This document shows positions 8,074 through 15,192 of a stretch of 28,096 nucleotides of DNA, one piece after another. Every line of letters begins with the position of its first letter. The stretch's first letter is position 1. Source of the DNA: an uncultured Eubacteriales bacterium (GTDB lineage Bacteria; Bacillota; Clostridia; Oscillospirales; Oscillospiraceae). Location of the stretch: contig UROL01000003.1 of assembly GCA_900549495.1 (NCBI GenBank), positions 1 to 28,096 of the forward strand, written 5' to 3'. Made by a program: the position numbers and the translations under genes. The notes under the pieces were generated by a model, which made no database searches, was not told the DNA's origin, and saw nothing but the letters and a program-made list of their open reading frames with translations.

Positions 8074-8972
8074 TATGCTCCCTCCAATACCTTGGCAATT
8101 CTGCCCCCGGCCTGTTCCAGCAGCCGGTGGGCCTGGGCAGCGTCCACATGGCGCAGCACCATGACGATGGCTACCTTGGGGTGGTAATCGCACTGGGACA
8201 GGGCATGGGTTGCCTCCTCCTCCGTGCACTGGGCGGCGGCGCAGACAATGGTGACACAGCGGCGAATCAGCTTCTCGTTGGAGGGCTTGACATCCACCAT
8301 CAGGTTGCTGTATACCTTGCCCAGCTTAATCATGGCACCGGTGGAGAGCATATTCAGCACCATCTTCTGGGCCGTGCCGGACTTCATCCGGGTAGAGCCG
8401 GTGACCACCTCGGGGCCGGGGGCCGGGGCAATGCCGATATCGGCATACCGGTCCAGCTCACCGCCGGGGCAGCAGGTAACCGCCACGGTAGCCGCTCCGG
8501 CCGCCCGGGCATATTCCATGCAGCCCATGACATAGGGAGTCCGGCCACTGGCGGCAATGCCCACCAGAACATCCTTCCGGCAAAATCCAATGCGCTTCAT
8601 GTCCTCGGCACCCAGCTCCTCGCTGTCCTCTGCGCCCTCCACCGCCTTGAAGATGGCTCCGTAGCCTCCGGCCATCAGCGCCTGCACCATCTCCGGGTCG
8701 GTGGAATAGGTGGGCGGGCACTCTACGGCATCCAAAACCCCCAGTCTGCCAGAGGTACCGGCGCCGCAATAAATCAGCCGTCCGCCCTTGCTCAGCCGGT
8801 CGGCAATCAAATCCACCGCCTGGGCAATTTTATCCGAAACCTGACCCACCGCATCGGCCACACGGTGGTCCTCCTGATTGATCAGCCGCACCATATCCAG
8901 GGTGGACATGGTATCGATATTCATGGTGTTGGGATTTCGCTGCTCGGTGGCAATTTTATCTAATTCTACCAT
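8073..8972 (-). CDS. murQ: N-acetylmuramic acid 6-phosphate etherase
   Basis: Cytoplasmic lyase that splits the D-lactyl ether of MurNAc-6-phosphate, giving GlcNAc-6-phosphate and lactate. 299 residues, the usual family length. Diagnostic parts: N-terminal TEQRNPNTMNIDTMS, the SIS sugar-phosphate loop GAGTSGRLG (70-78), glutamate 84 in DAVECPPT and glutamate 112 in VEGAED, matching the two key acidic residues of E. coli MurQ, then GSTRMKSGTAQK. The start follows GGAGGAG; one base separates it from the deacetylase stop, and its own stop overlaps the esterase ATG. This gene is the clearest proof that the operon handles MurNAc. Its substrate must be phosphorylated, yet no kinase is present nearby. 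Confidence 0.97.
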   Translation of the reverse strand: MVELDKIATEQRNPNTMNIDTMSTLDMVRLINQEDHRVADAVGQVSDKIAQAVDLIADRLSKGGRLIYCGAGTSGRLGVLDAVECPPTYSTDPEMVQALMAGGYGAIFKAVEGAEDSEELGAEDMKRIGFCRKDVLVGIAASGRTPYVMGCMEYARAAGAATVAVTCCPGGELDRYADIGIAPAPGPEVVTGSTRMKSGTAQKMVLNMLSTGAMIKLGKVYSNLMVDVKPSNEKLIRRCVTIVCAAAQCTEEEATHALSQCDYHPKVAIVMVLRHVDAAQAHRLLEQAGGRIAKVLEGA

Positions 8973-8973
8973 A

Positions 8974-9675
8974 TCATATCTCCTCCAGGGTCTGCACCAG
9001 CTTGTATTGCTCCTTGGGAATCATGAAGCACTCGCAGTAGCCCTTCCGCCCCTGGATGCCCCGCAGACGCTTCAGGTGGGAATAATATTCCTTATAGGGA
9101 AAGCTGGTGGAATGAACCGCAAACCAGTGGTGCTCAATGGCCTTCTCCCACAATGGGAAGCCATCGGACACGTCCAAATAGACATAGGGCTCGAAGCCCG
9201 GGGCATCCTCCCAGTTTTCAACGAAGTAGAGGTGCCGGGCGAAGTGCCGGGGCAGCTCCCGGCGGAAGCCCTCGATGGCGGCGTAGAACCAGGCATCCAC
9301 CACAATTCTGTGGCAGGTCATATGGTCCTTGTGCATGCTGCTTTCATGGTGGGTGACGATGATATCCGGCTTGACCCTGCGGATGATGTCGCAGACGGCG
9401 AAGCGCACCTGGTCGTCGTCCGGCAGCAGACCGTCTTCATAGGGAAGGACATAGGTCTCTCCCCCCAGATCCCGGGCAAAGGCCTCTGCCTCGGCAATCT
9501 TGTCCCGGCGGTATTGGGCAATGTCCGCCCCGGCAGGGGCCCCCTTCTCCCCGGCAGTCAGGGCCAGGGTGACGGCCTTGCCTCCGTGGAGGGCGCAGGT
9601 GGCCAGCAGTCCTCCGGCGGTGAGCTCCGCATCCCCGATATGGGCACCGATGGCCAGTACGGTATGTTCTTTCAT
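8974..9675 (-). CDS. PIG-L/LmbE-family deacetylase-like protein with altered AHPDD motif
   Basis: 233 residues of the zinc-dependent PIG-L/LmbE fold, whose known members deacetylate GlcNAc-containing molecules. The usual AHPDDxE motif reads AHIGDAE here (11-17). The zinc ligands His12 and Asp15 and the second-site HKDH (115-118) are kept, but the aspartate usually serving as general base is glycine 14 and the proline is isoleucine. This may mean a different mechanism or substrate, or a subfamily I do not know. It lies four bases after the acetyltransferase and one base before murQ, so a role on GlcNAc- or MurNAc-type sugar is likely. The exact reaction is unknown; cytoplasmic, no signal peptide. 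Confidence 0.85.
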   Translation of the reverse strand: MKEHTVLAIGAHIGDAELTAGGLLATCALHGGKAVTLALTAGEKGAPAGADIAQYRRDKIAEAEAFARDLGGETYVLPYEDGLLPDDDQVRFAVCDIIRRVKPDIIVTHHESSMHKDHMTCHRIVVDAWFYAAIEGFRRELPRHFARHLYFVENWEDAPGFEPYVYLDVSDGFPLWEKAIEHHWFAVHSTSFPYKEYYSHLKRLRGIQGRKGYCECFMIPKEQYKLVQTLEEI

Positions 9676-9679
9676 CTTC

Positions 9680-10645
9680 TCACAGCTCCTTTTGCATCAC
9701 GCCGAAGGTACGCACAATGCGAAACCCTGCGTTCAGGTAGATAAACCGGGCATTGTTCTCCTCTCCGGTGAACAGGGACATATATTGGGCCCTCGCCTGC
9801 TTTTCCCGCTCCAGCAGCCGGTAAAACAGCAGCGTACCCAGGCCGTGGCCCTGGTACTGGGGTGCCACACCCAGACCGGCAAAATACCCCCGCCCGGTTG
9901 GCTCCGGGTACACCGGGCCGGTAAATCCGGCGCAGGTGCTGCCTGCCAGACCCACCAGCAAATCCATATCCGCCTCTCCGGCGGCGGGTATCTCCGCCGA
10001 CCACATGGGATTTTCCAGGGCCTCCACCATTTCCCGCAAGCCGGTGTGCCGGGTTTTGTCGTAGCGTTCCACACGGTATCCAGCGGCGGCCATTTTTTCG
10101 GCCTTTTCCTCTACCCATGCCGGGGTTTCGTAGTGGGTCAAATCCAGGTACATGGCGCACTCCCGGGTGGCTTCCCGGTAGCCGAAGTCCAGCATCCGCT
10201 TGTGCAGGGGCAGCTCCACCCCGACCCCCGGCGCATTGTTGTGCTGGTGCCCGGGGGTGCCGGGGATGGTCCAGGGAAGGCGGATGGGGTTAAAGAAGGT
10301 AACGGCGCTATACGCCCTGCCCCTGGCCCGGAAGGCATCCTCCAGGGCGGATAGCAGCAGGCAGGTATTCTCCGGGCTGTCCGCCCCCGGGGCCAGAATC
10401 AGGCAGCTGACGTAGCCCCGGACATCACCCTTGGGAATGTCTTCGCCGGTACAGCCGTTGACAAAGCCCAGCAATGTCCCCCCCTCCTCCAAAAGGAAGG
10501 TAAACTCGGGTGAGAAATTGGGGTGCCCGGTAAGGAGATGGCGAAATTGCTCCCGGGTAAGGGAGGCATAGCCCATGTGAACGCCGGCGGTGTTCCATAG
10601 CGCCAGCATGGCCGCCTCGTCGGCGGGGAGATAGGTTCGAATCAT
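9680..10645 (-). CDS. Tandem GNAT-domain N-acetyltransferase, GlmA-like
   Basis: 321 residues with two GNAT-like halves: an N-terminal one (about 1-165) with no clear acetyl-CoA loop, and a C-terminal one (about 170-321) carrying the acetyl-CoA motif VAPQYQGHGLG (260-270). The architecture recalls GlmA of Clostridium acetobutylicum, a two-domain glucosamine/glucosaminide N-acetyltransferase encoded near wall-salvage genes. GlmA re-acetylates de-N-acetylated wall fragments so that NagZ can cut them. I transfer that role by architecture and context, not by alignment. The start ATG at 10645 follows GAGGAAA. A 12-bp hairpin separates it from the transporter genes, so it may be expressed at a lower level. 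Confidence 0.8.
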   Translation of the reverse strand: MIRTYLPADEAAMLALWNTAGVHMGYASLTREQFRHLLTGHPNFSPEFTFLLEEGGTLLGFVNGCTGEDIPKGDVRGYVSCLILAPGADSPENTCLLLSALEDAFRARGRAYSAVTFFNPIRLPWTIPGTPGHQHNNAPGVGVELPLHKRMLDFGYREATRECAMYLDLTHYETPAWVEEKAEKMAAAGYRVERYDKTRHTGLREMVEALENPMWSAEIPAAGEADMDLLVGLAGSTCAGFTGPVYPEPTGRGYFAGLGVAPQYQGHGLGTLLFYRLLEREKQARAQYMSLFTGEENNARFIYLNAGFRIVRTFGVMQKEL

Positions 10646-10663
10646 GGCAATTTCCTCAATACA

Positions 10664-10692
10664 GCAGCCCCCACTGCAAAAGTGGGGGCTGC
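10664..10692 (-). promoter_or_regulatory. Intra-operon hairpin between permease and acetyltransferase genes
   Basis: A perfect 12-bp stem (10664-10675 with 10681-10692), GC-rich, with a 5-nt loop. No T-run follows on the minus strand. It would more likely stabilise the upstream transporter mRNA or mark a processing site than stop transcription. Confidence 0.6.
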
Positions 10693-10703
10693 GCTGGTTT
10701 GTG

Positions 10704-11573
10704 TCAGCCCTTGACGGCGCCGATGGTGACGCCTTCCATGAAGTACTTCTGCAGTGCGAAGAACAGGATGAACATGGGCAGTGCGGAAATGGTGGCACCG
10801 GCCATCATGGGGGCAAATAGCGTCTCGTTTGCAAATTTGAACTGCTTCAAGCCCACCTGAATGGTGTACATCGCCGGACTGTTGGTCACCAGGAAGGGCC
10901 AGAAGAAGTCATTCCAGCTGGACATAAAGGTGTTGATAGCCATAACCGCCAGCACCGTCTTGGCCAGAGGGAGAATGATTTTAATAAAAATCTGGAACTG
11001 ATTGCAGCCCTCGATTTTTGCGCTTTCAATCAGCGGGGTGGGCAGGCCGGTAAAGAACTGCTTGCACAGGAAAATATTATAGGCGGTGCACAGCCCCGGC
11101 AGAATCATGGCAGCATAGGTATTGGTCATGGAGAATTTCCGCACCATCAGGATATACAAAGGAACCTGGGTCACCTGATAGGGAATCATCATGGCCACCA
11201 GAATCACAGCGAACAGGAATCCGCTGCCCTTGAACTTGATTTTGGCGAAGGCATATCCCGCCATGGAGGCAAAAACCACATTGCCAACCACTGCACAGGA
11301 GGCCACAATGCAGCTGTTGAAAATCCATCGCAGGGAATACTCGTTGAAGTCGAAGAAGGCATGGAAGGATTCCAGCGTGAAGCGGGAGGGCAGGAGGGTA
11401 CGCATATTGCCCGCCGTGGACACATTGGGGCCAAAGGCGGAGAGAATCATATAGCAGATGGGAAACAGTGTGGCCGCTGCCAGAATGGTCAGCACAATGG
11501 CAAGAATGGCATTGCGTAGGTAGCGGATTTTCACATTGTCCAGATGCTGGGAATATAGCCCGGTGGTTGCCAT
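10704..11573 (-). CDS. Carbohydrate ABC importer permease, MalG type
   Basis: 289 residues, six predicted membrane helices and the cytoplasmic EAA loop (ESAKIEGCNQF, then a conserved ILPLAK) that docks the ATPase. It belongs to the second-permease group of sugar importers (COG0395, MalG/UgpE-like). The ATG at 11573 follows AAGGAGG by eight bases; a TTG further upstream overlaps the previous gene and has no site. Thirteen bases separate it from its partner permease. The operon has no ATPase gene; such Firmicutes importers often share a multitask ATPase (MsmX type) encoded elsewhere. The substrate is inferred from the operon to be a wall amino sugar or disaccharide. Confidence 0.93.
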   Translation of the reverse strand: MATTGLYSQHLDNVKIRYLRNAILAIVLTILAAATLFPICYMILSAFGPNVSTAGNMRTLLPSRFTLESFHAFFDFNEYSLRWIFNSCIVASCAVVGNVVFASMAGYAFAKIKFKGSGFLFAVILVAMMIPYQVTQVPLYILMVRKFSMTNTYAAMILPGLCTAYNIFLCKQFFTGLPTPLIESAKIEGCNQFQIFIKIILPLAKTVLAVMAINTFMSSWNDFFWPFLVTNSPAMYTIQVGLKQFKFANETLFAPMMAGATISALPMFILFFALQKYFMEGVTIGAVKG

Positions 11574-11586
11574 GTCCGTCCCCTCC

Positions 11587-12510
11587 TTAGTACTCAACGT
11601 CCACGCCCATGGCCTTGAACTGGAACAGGGACATCAGGGCAATGGCAATGGTCAGCAGGATTGCCTGGGCACAGGCCAGGCCGTATTCGCCCCGCTCGAA
11701 GGCGTTGCGGTAGATTAGCAGGCCAATCATGGTGGTGGAATTGTCCGGGCCGCCGCCGGTCATGATATAGGCGTTCATAAACACCTGGAAGGAGCCGATA
11801 ACGCCGGTAATCAGCAGAAAAAGGGTGGTGGGCTTGACCAGGGGCCAGACGATGAAGTGCACCTTCTGGAAGAAGGTGGCCCCATCCAGCTCGGCAGCCT
11901 CAAAATAGCTGTTGTCGATGCCCAGAAGGGCGGCAATGTATGTAATAACCCGGACGCCATGGCTGGAAAGCAGCGCCATAATCATCAGGGAAAGCATCGA
12001 GGTTTTTGTGGAGGACAGCCAGTTCTGGGCCGGAACACCGAAAAAGCCCAGCAGCCGGTTGAAAATCCCATCGGGAGAGGAATCGTACAGCCACAGCCAA
12101 ACCACACTCAGCGCCACGCCGGAGGCGATACCGGGCAGGTAGTACATGGCCTTGAAAACGGACTGCACCTTCTTCTGGAAGGGCAAAATCATCACTGCAA
12201 TGGCAAAGGAGAGCAGCAGCGACAATGGCACCACAACCACCGTGTACAAAAGGGTATTGTAGGCCGCCTTATAGAACAGATTGAACTTGGAGAATTTCAG
12301 TGTGTCGGCGTAGTTTTTCAGGCCGATGTACTGGGAGCCAAAGGGCTTGTATTTCAGGAAGCTGGTATAAATTGCGCTAATTACAGGGTAAAGCGTAAAC
12401 ATGCAGAAAATCACCATGGCGGCAGCAATAAAGACATACCCCCAAAGGTCATCATTGGTAAGCCGCAGCCTGGAGCAGACCCGCCGCTGCTTTTCTTTTG
12501 TACCGTTCAT
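11587..12510 (-). CDS. Carbohydrate ABC importer permease, MalF/UgpA type
   Basis: 307 residues; first permease of the importer (COG1175 type). It has six hydrophobic helices after a short charged N-terminus, and an EAA loop EAAELDGATFFQK ahead of a conserved IVWPLVKPT. The start is the ATG at 12510 after GGAGGTGGACA; an upstream GTG/ATG extension at 12546 lies inside the attenuator hairpin and is rejected. It forms the membrane channel with the neighbouring permease and receives sugar from the binding protein encoded just upstream. An attenuator lies between it and the binding-protein gene, which would make the binding protein more abundant. Confidence 0.93.
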   Translation of the reverse strand: MNGTKEKQRRVCSRLRLTNDDLWGYVFIAAAMVIFCMFTLYPVISAIYTSFLKYKPFGSQYIGLKNYADTLKFSKFNLFYKAAYNTLLYTVVVVPLSLLLSFAIAVMILPFQKKVQSVFKAMYYLPGIASGVALSVVWLWLYDSSPDGIFNRLLGFFGVPAQNWLSSTKTSMLSLMIMALLSSHGVRVITYIAALLGIDNSYFEAAELDGATFFQKVHFIVWPLVKPTTLFLLITGVIGSFQVFMNAYIMTGGGPDNSTTMIGLLIYRNAFERGEYGLACAQAILLTIAIALMSLFQFKAMGVDVEY

Positions 12511-12523
12511 TGTCCACCTCCAG

Positions 12524-12559
12524 GAATAAAATACCCACTCCACCAAGGTGGGGTGGGTA
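12524..12559 (-). terminator. Partial terminator (attenuator) after the binding-protein gene
   Basis: A 13-bp stem (12559-12547 with 12544-12532, one G-T wobble) is followed on the minus strand by TTTTATT. Its place between binding-protein and permease genes is the classical position for setting transporter stoichiometry. Confidence 0.7.
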
Positions 12560-12604
12560 AGTGTTGGTTTTTCAGGAAGCTCTGACTATGGTTTCAGAAT
12601 TTCC

Positions 12605-13963
12605 TTAAATCTTACCGGAAACGCAGTTTTCAGCGCCGAAGGCATCGTGAGCAGCCTCAACGATGTGGTCGTACATATCCTGAGCGGAAATCTCACCAGC
12701 CAGCAGAGCCTGGAACTTGGGGATAATCTGCTCGTCCATCAGCTTCTTGGCGGTGGCGGACATCTCAGCGGTGACACCCTCGGGAGGTGCCTGCACCATG
12801 GCGATGCAGCGTCCGGCAGTGGCCAGGTTGTCGGCATCCCGCCCCTCGGGCAGAACCAGAGCGTCACGGCCGGTCTGGCAGACGGGCTCCAGATACAGCT
12901 CGTTCATGCAGGAGGCAATGCGGTCGCCGGAGCAGATGTAGTCCATAAACAGCAGGACGTTCTTCAGGTGCTCATCGGTGGTCTTGTTGTTACGCAGGGC
13001 AACCAGGCCGTCCACGGTGCCGTAGCAGGACTCCTGGCAACCGTCCATGGTGGGAACGGGCAGGAAAGCGTAGTCCATCTTCATGGAGTTTTCAACGGCG
13101 GTGCCGTCGTTGGCTTCCAGAGCGGCATTGTTCTTGCGGAAGTTATTCTCGAACAGGGGCATTGCCTTGCCAAAAATCATGGCGTTGCCGGTCTGGCACA
13201 TCACCATACGCTGGCCAGCCTCCACGCCGAAGTTGGGCATGTAGCCGGACTTGGTCATTTCTTCCACGGAATTCAGCAGGGTCAGCATGTTCTCAGAGGT
13301 GAAGGCATACTTCAGCTCGGGGGTGAAGGTGTTGCTCAGGCCGGCACCGGCGCCGAACATATACAGCATGTCGGAGGCGGTGACACCGGCGTTGGCAAAT
13401 ACGAAGCCGTAGCACTTGTCGGTGGTGCCCTTCTTGATGACGTCCACAAACTCCTCGTAGCTCCAGCCCTCTTGCTGAATCTTCTTGACGTCAATGCCCA
13501 GCTCTTCCATCATGGTCTTGTTGGCGCCGATGGACTGGATGGTCAGGTACAGGGGCAGGCCATAGGTGGTGCCTTCCAGGGACATGTACTTCAGAGCGCC
13601 CTCGTCGTAATCGGCCAGGCGGTCGGCGTCCATGTACTTGGCGATGTCAATGGCAACGCCCATTTCTACGAAGGTACCCAGGGCACCGGAGGAAATCTCA
13701 GCGATGTCGGGAGCTTCGCCGGCCTGGGCCATGGTGGACAGCTTGCCGTTGTGCTCGTCCCAAGAGGTTCCAATAATCTCGATGGTCAGATTGGGATGCT
13801 CGGCCTCGAAGTCAGCCTTCCAGGTCGCCAGTTTTTCCAGATAGCCGCCGGTAACGGGGGGCGCCATAACAACGATGGTGTCTTTGGACTCTGCGCTGGC
13901 TCCCATGGCAAACAGCCCCAGGACCATGACACAGACCAGCAGCATAGAGATGATCTTCTTCAT
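12605..13963 (-). CDS. Extracellular sugar-binding protein of an ABC importer, no lipobox
   Basis: Family 1 solute-binding protein (COG1653 type), 452 residues, first gene of the operon. It has a signal peptide: MKK, a hydrophobic core, then GASAES, a signal-peptidase-I-like Ala-x-Ala site around residue 24. Gram-positive binding proteins are normally lipoproteins with an L-x-G-C lipobox; here there is no cysteine at the cleavage site, and the only one in the leader is Cys11 inside the core. The protein may be released or held by an uncleaved helix. The mature part has the usual two-lobed arrangement, with YGLPLYL near residue 140. The start follows GGAGG. It probably binds a wall sugar such as MurNAc-GlcNAc, from context only. 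Confidence 0.93.
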   Translation of the reverse strand: MKKIISMLLVCVMVLGLFAMGASAESKDTIVVMAPPVTGGYLEKLATWKADFEAEHPNLTIEIIGTSWDEHNGKLSTMAQAGEAPDIAEISSGALGTFVEMGVAIDIAKYMDADRLADYDEGALKYMSLEGTTYGLPLYLTIQSIGANKTMMEELGIDVKKIQQEGWSYEEFVDVIKKGTTDKCYGFVFANAGVTASDMLYMFGAGAGLSNTFTPELKYAFTSENMLTLLNSVEEMTKSGYMPNFGVEAGQRMVMCQTGNAMIFGKAMPLFENNFRKNNAALEANDGTAVENSMKMDYAFLPVPTMDGCQESCYGTVDGLVALRNNKTTDEHLKNVLLFMDYICSGDRIASCMNELYLEPVCQTGRDALVLPEGRDADNLATAGRCIAMVQAPPEGVTAEMSATAKKLMDEQIIPKFQALLAGEISAQDMYDHIVEAAHDAFGAENCVSGKI

Positions 13964-14038
13964 TTATTTTCCTCCTGATTTTCAATATTACGCCCAAGGG
14001 AGCCCACTGTTTTTTCGCAGTTCCTTGTGCATAGTGCC

Positions 14039-14067
14039 ATTATAATTTACTTTGTATTTTGTGTCAA
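14039..14067 (-). promoter_or_regulatory. Consensus sigma-A promoter of the salvage operon
   Basis: On the minus strand TTGACA (14067-14062), a 17-base spacer, then TATAAT (14044-14039): a perfect match. Transcription should start near 14032, giving a leader of about 70 bases. Confidence 0.85.
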
Positions 14068-14083
14068 GTATTTTGTGAAGCAG

Positions 14084-14098
14084 TGAAACAAAATTTCA
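14084..14098. promoter_or_regulatory. Candidate RpiR/MurR operator 1
   Basis: TGAAA-CAAAA-TTTCA, a perfect 5-bp inverted repeat. It is centred about 59 bases upstream of the predicted operon start, outside the core promoter. RpiR-family regulators commonly bind such A/T-rich palindromes; assignment to the adjacent regulator is inference. Confidence 0.45.
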
Positions 14099-14136
14099 TT
14101 TACTGGTCTGAAACCACCGTATTTGTCGGATGTGGT

Positions 14137-14146
14137 GAAACATTTC
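14137..14146. promoter_or_regulatory. Candidate RpiR/MurR operator 2
   Basis: GAAA-CA-TTTC, preceded by the same TG found in operator 1, about 50 bp away in the divergent regulatory region. Confidence 0.3.
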
Positions 14147-14236
14147 TCCTGCTCGCACTTTGAAAATGTGCAGTATTGCCAAAAAGCAGGTTTCTTTTTT
14201 GGTCACATAGTGAATGGCCTTTCCGCCGCAAAAACG

Positions 14237-14256
14237 GTACAATGGGCCCAGTGTAC
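14237..14256. promoter_or_regulatory. Near-perfect 20-bp palindrome before the regulator gene
   Basis: Two 10-base arms around GGGCCC match as complements at nine of ten positions. It ends 25 bases before the regulator ATG and contains a TACAAT that could be a -10 box. It could be a self-regulation site. Confidence 0.45.
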
Positions 14257-14281
14257 AATGGCGTACAAAGGAGGAGAGGAT

Positions 14282-15136
14282 ATGAACAGTGCATTGCTTC
14301 GCCTGCGGGAGAGCTCCGAGCGGTTTTCCAGCACCGAACAAGGGGTGGCCGAGCGAATTCTGGCAGAGCCCCAGCTGGTGGTGGATCTCAGCGTCCACGA
14401 GTTGGCCCAAAGAACCTTCTCCTCCCCCTCCACCATTGTGCGGATGTGCAACCACACCGGCTTCTCCGGCTACAAGGAATTCCGCCGGGCGGTGACCTAT
14501 GAGCTGGCCCGGCGGGAGCAGACCCGGCACAGTGAGCAGCAGGACATCCAGCGCTCAGACTCTTTGGAGCAGATTATTGACAAAATCACCTATTCCAACA
14601 TTCTGTCCCTGGAGGAGACCCGGGATCTGATGGACGTGGCGGTGCTGCGGGAGAGTGTGGCGCTGCTGCACCGGGCCAGGGTAATTTATCTGTTTGGCCT
14701 GGGGGCCTCGCTGTGCGCTGCTCAGGATGCCTATCTGAAATTTCTGCGGCTGAACAAGCTGTGTATTATCAACGACGACTGGCACTCCCAGCTGGTGCAG
14801 TCCTGCAACGCCACCGCCCAGGATGCGGCCCTGGTGTTCTCCTACTCCGGCGTAACGGCGGAGGTGATTGAATGCATGAAGAATCTGCGGGCCAACGGCA
14901 CCCCCATCATCGCCATCACCCGATGTGTCCAGACGCCGGTGTTTGAGCTGGCAGATTACCGGCTGTACACCGCTGCCAACGAGTCCCTGTTCCGCAGCGG
15001 AGCCATGTCCTCCCGGATGTCCCAGCTGAATGTGGTGGACATTCTCTTCACCGCCTTTGCCAATGAGGACTATGCACGCTCTTTGGAGCAGCTGTCCCGA
15101 ACCCACATCCGAAAGCCCACCAAAGCCCAGCGTTGA
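14282..15136 (+). CDS. RpiR-family transcriptional regulator, MurR-like
   Basis: 284 residues: an N-terminal RpiR helix-turn-helix domain (about 1-77, with SVHELAQRTFSSPSTIVRM as the recognition region) and a C-terminal SIS domain (about 120-260, with FGLGASLCAAQDAYLKFLR and FSYSGVTAEV) that binds a phosphosugar. In E. coli and Bacillus the MurR/RpiR regulators near murQ respond to MurNAc-6-phosphate, and the divergent arrangement with the murQ operon supports the same here. The ATG at 14282 follows AAAGGAGGAG; an upstream extension to 14123 would run through the regulatory palindromes and is rejected. The effector is inferred, and whether it represses or activates is not visible. Confidence 0.88.
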   Translation: MNSALLRLRESSERFSSTEQGVAERILAEPQLVVDLSVHELAQRTFSSPSTIVRMCNHTGFSGYKEFRRAVTYELARREQTRHSEQQDIQRSDSLEQIIDKITYSNILSLEETRDLMDVAVLRESVALLHRARVIYLFGLGASLCAAQDAYLKFLRLNKLCIINDDWHSQLVQSCNATAQDAALVFSYSGVTAEVIECMKNLRANGTPIIAITRCVQTPVFELADYRLYTAANESLFRSGAMSSRMSQLNVVDILFTAFANEDYARSLEQLSRTHIRKPTKAQR

Positions 15137-15192
15137 CGGCAAAGAGGTATTTCGCTATAATAAACAGGATTTCTCCGACAGGATGGGATGCT

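Noticed and set aside
13931..13933. Cys11 of the binding-protein leader as a lipobox cysteine
   Set aside because: It lies in the middle of the hydrophobic core, without the L-x-G/A context and too close to the N-terminus.
12548..13978. 476-residue plus-strand open frame opposite the binding protein
   Set aside because: Composition is that of an antisense frame; the minus strand has a signal peptide, ribosome site and promoter.
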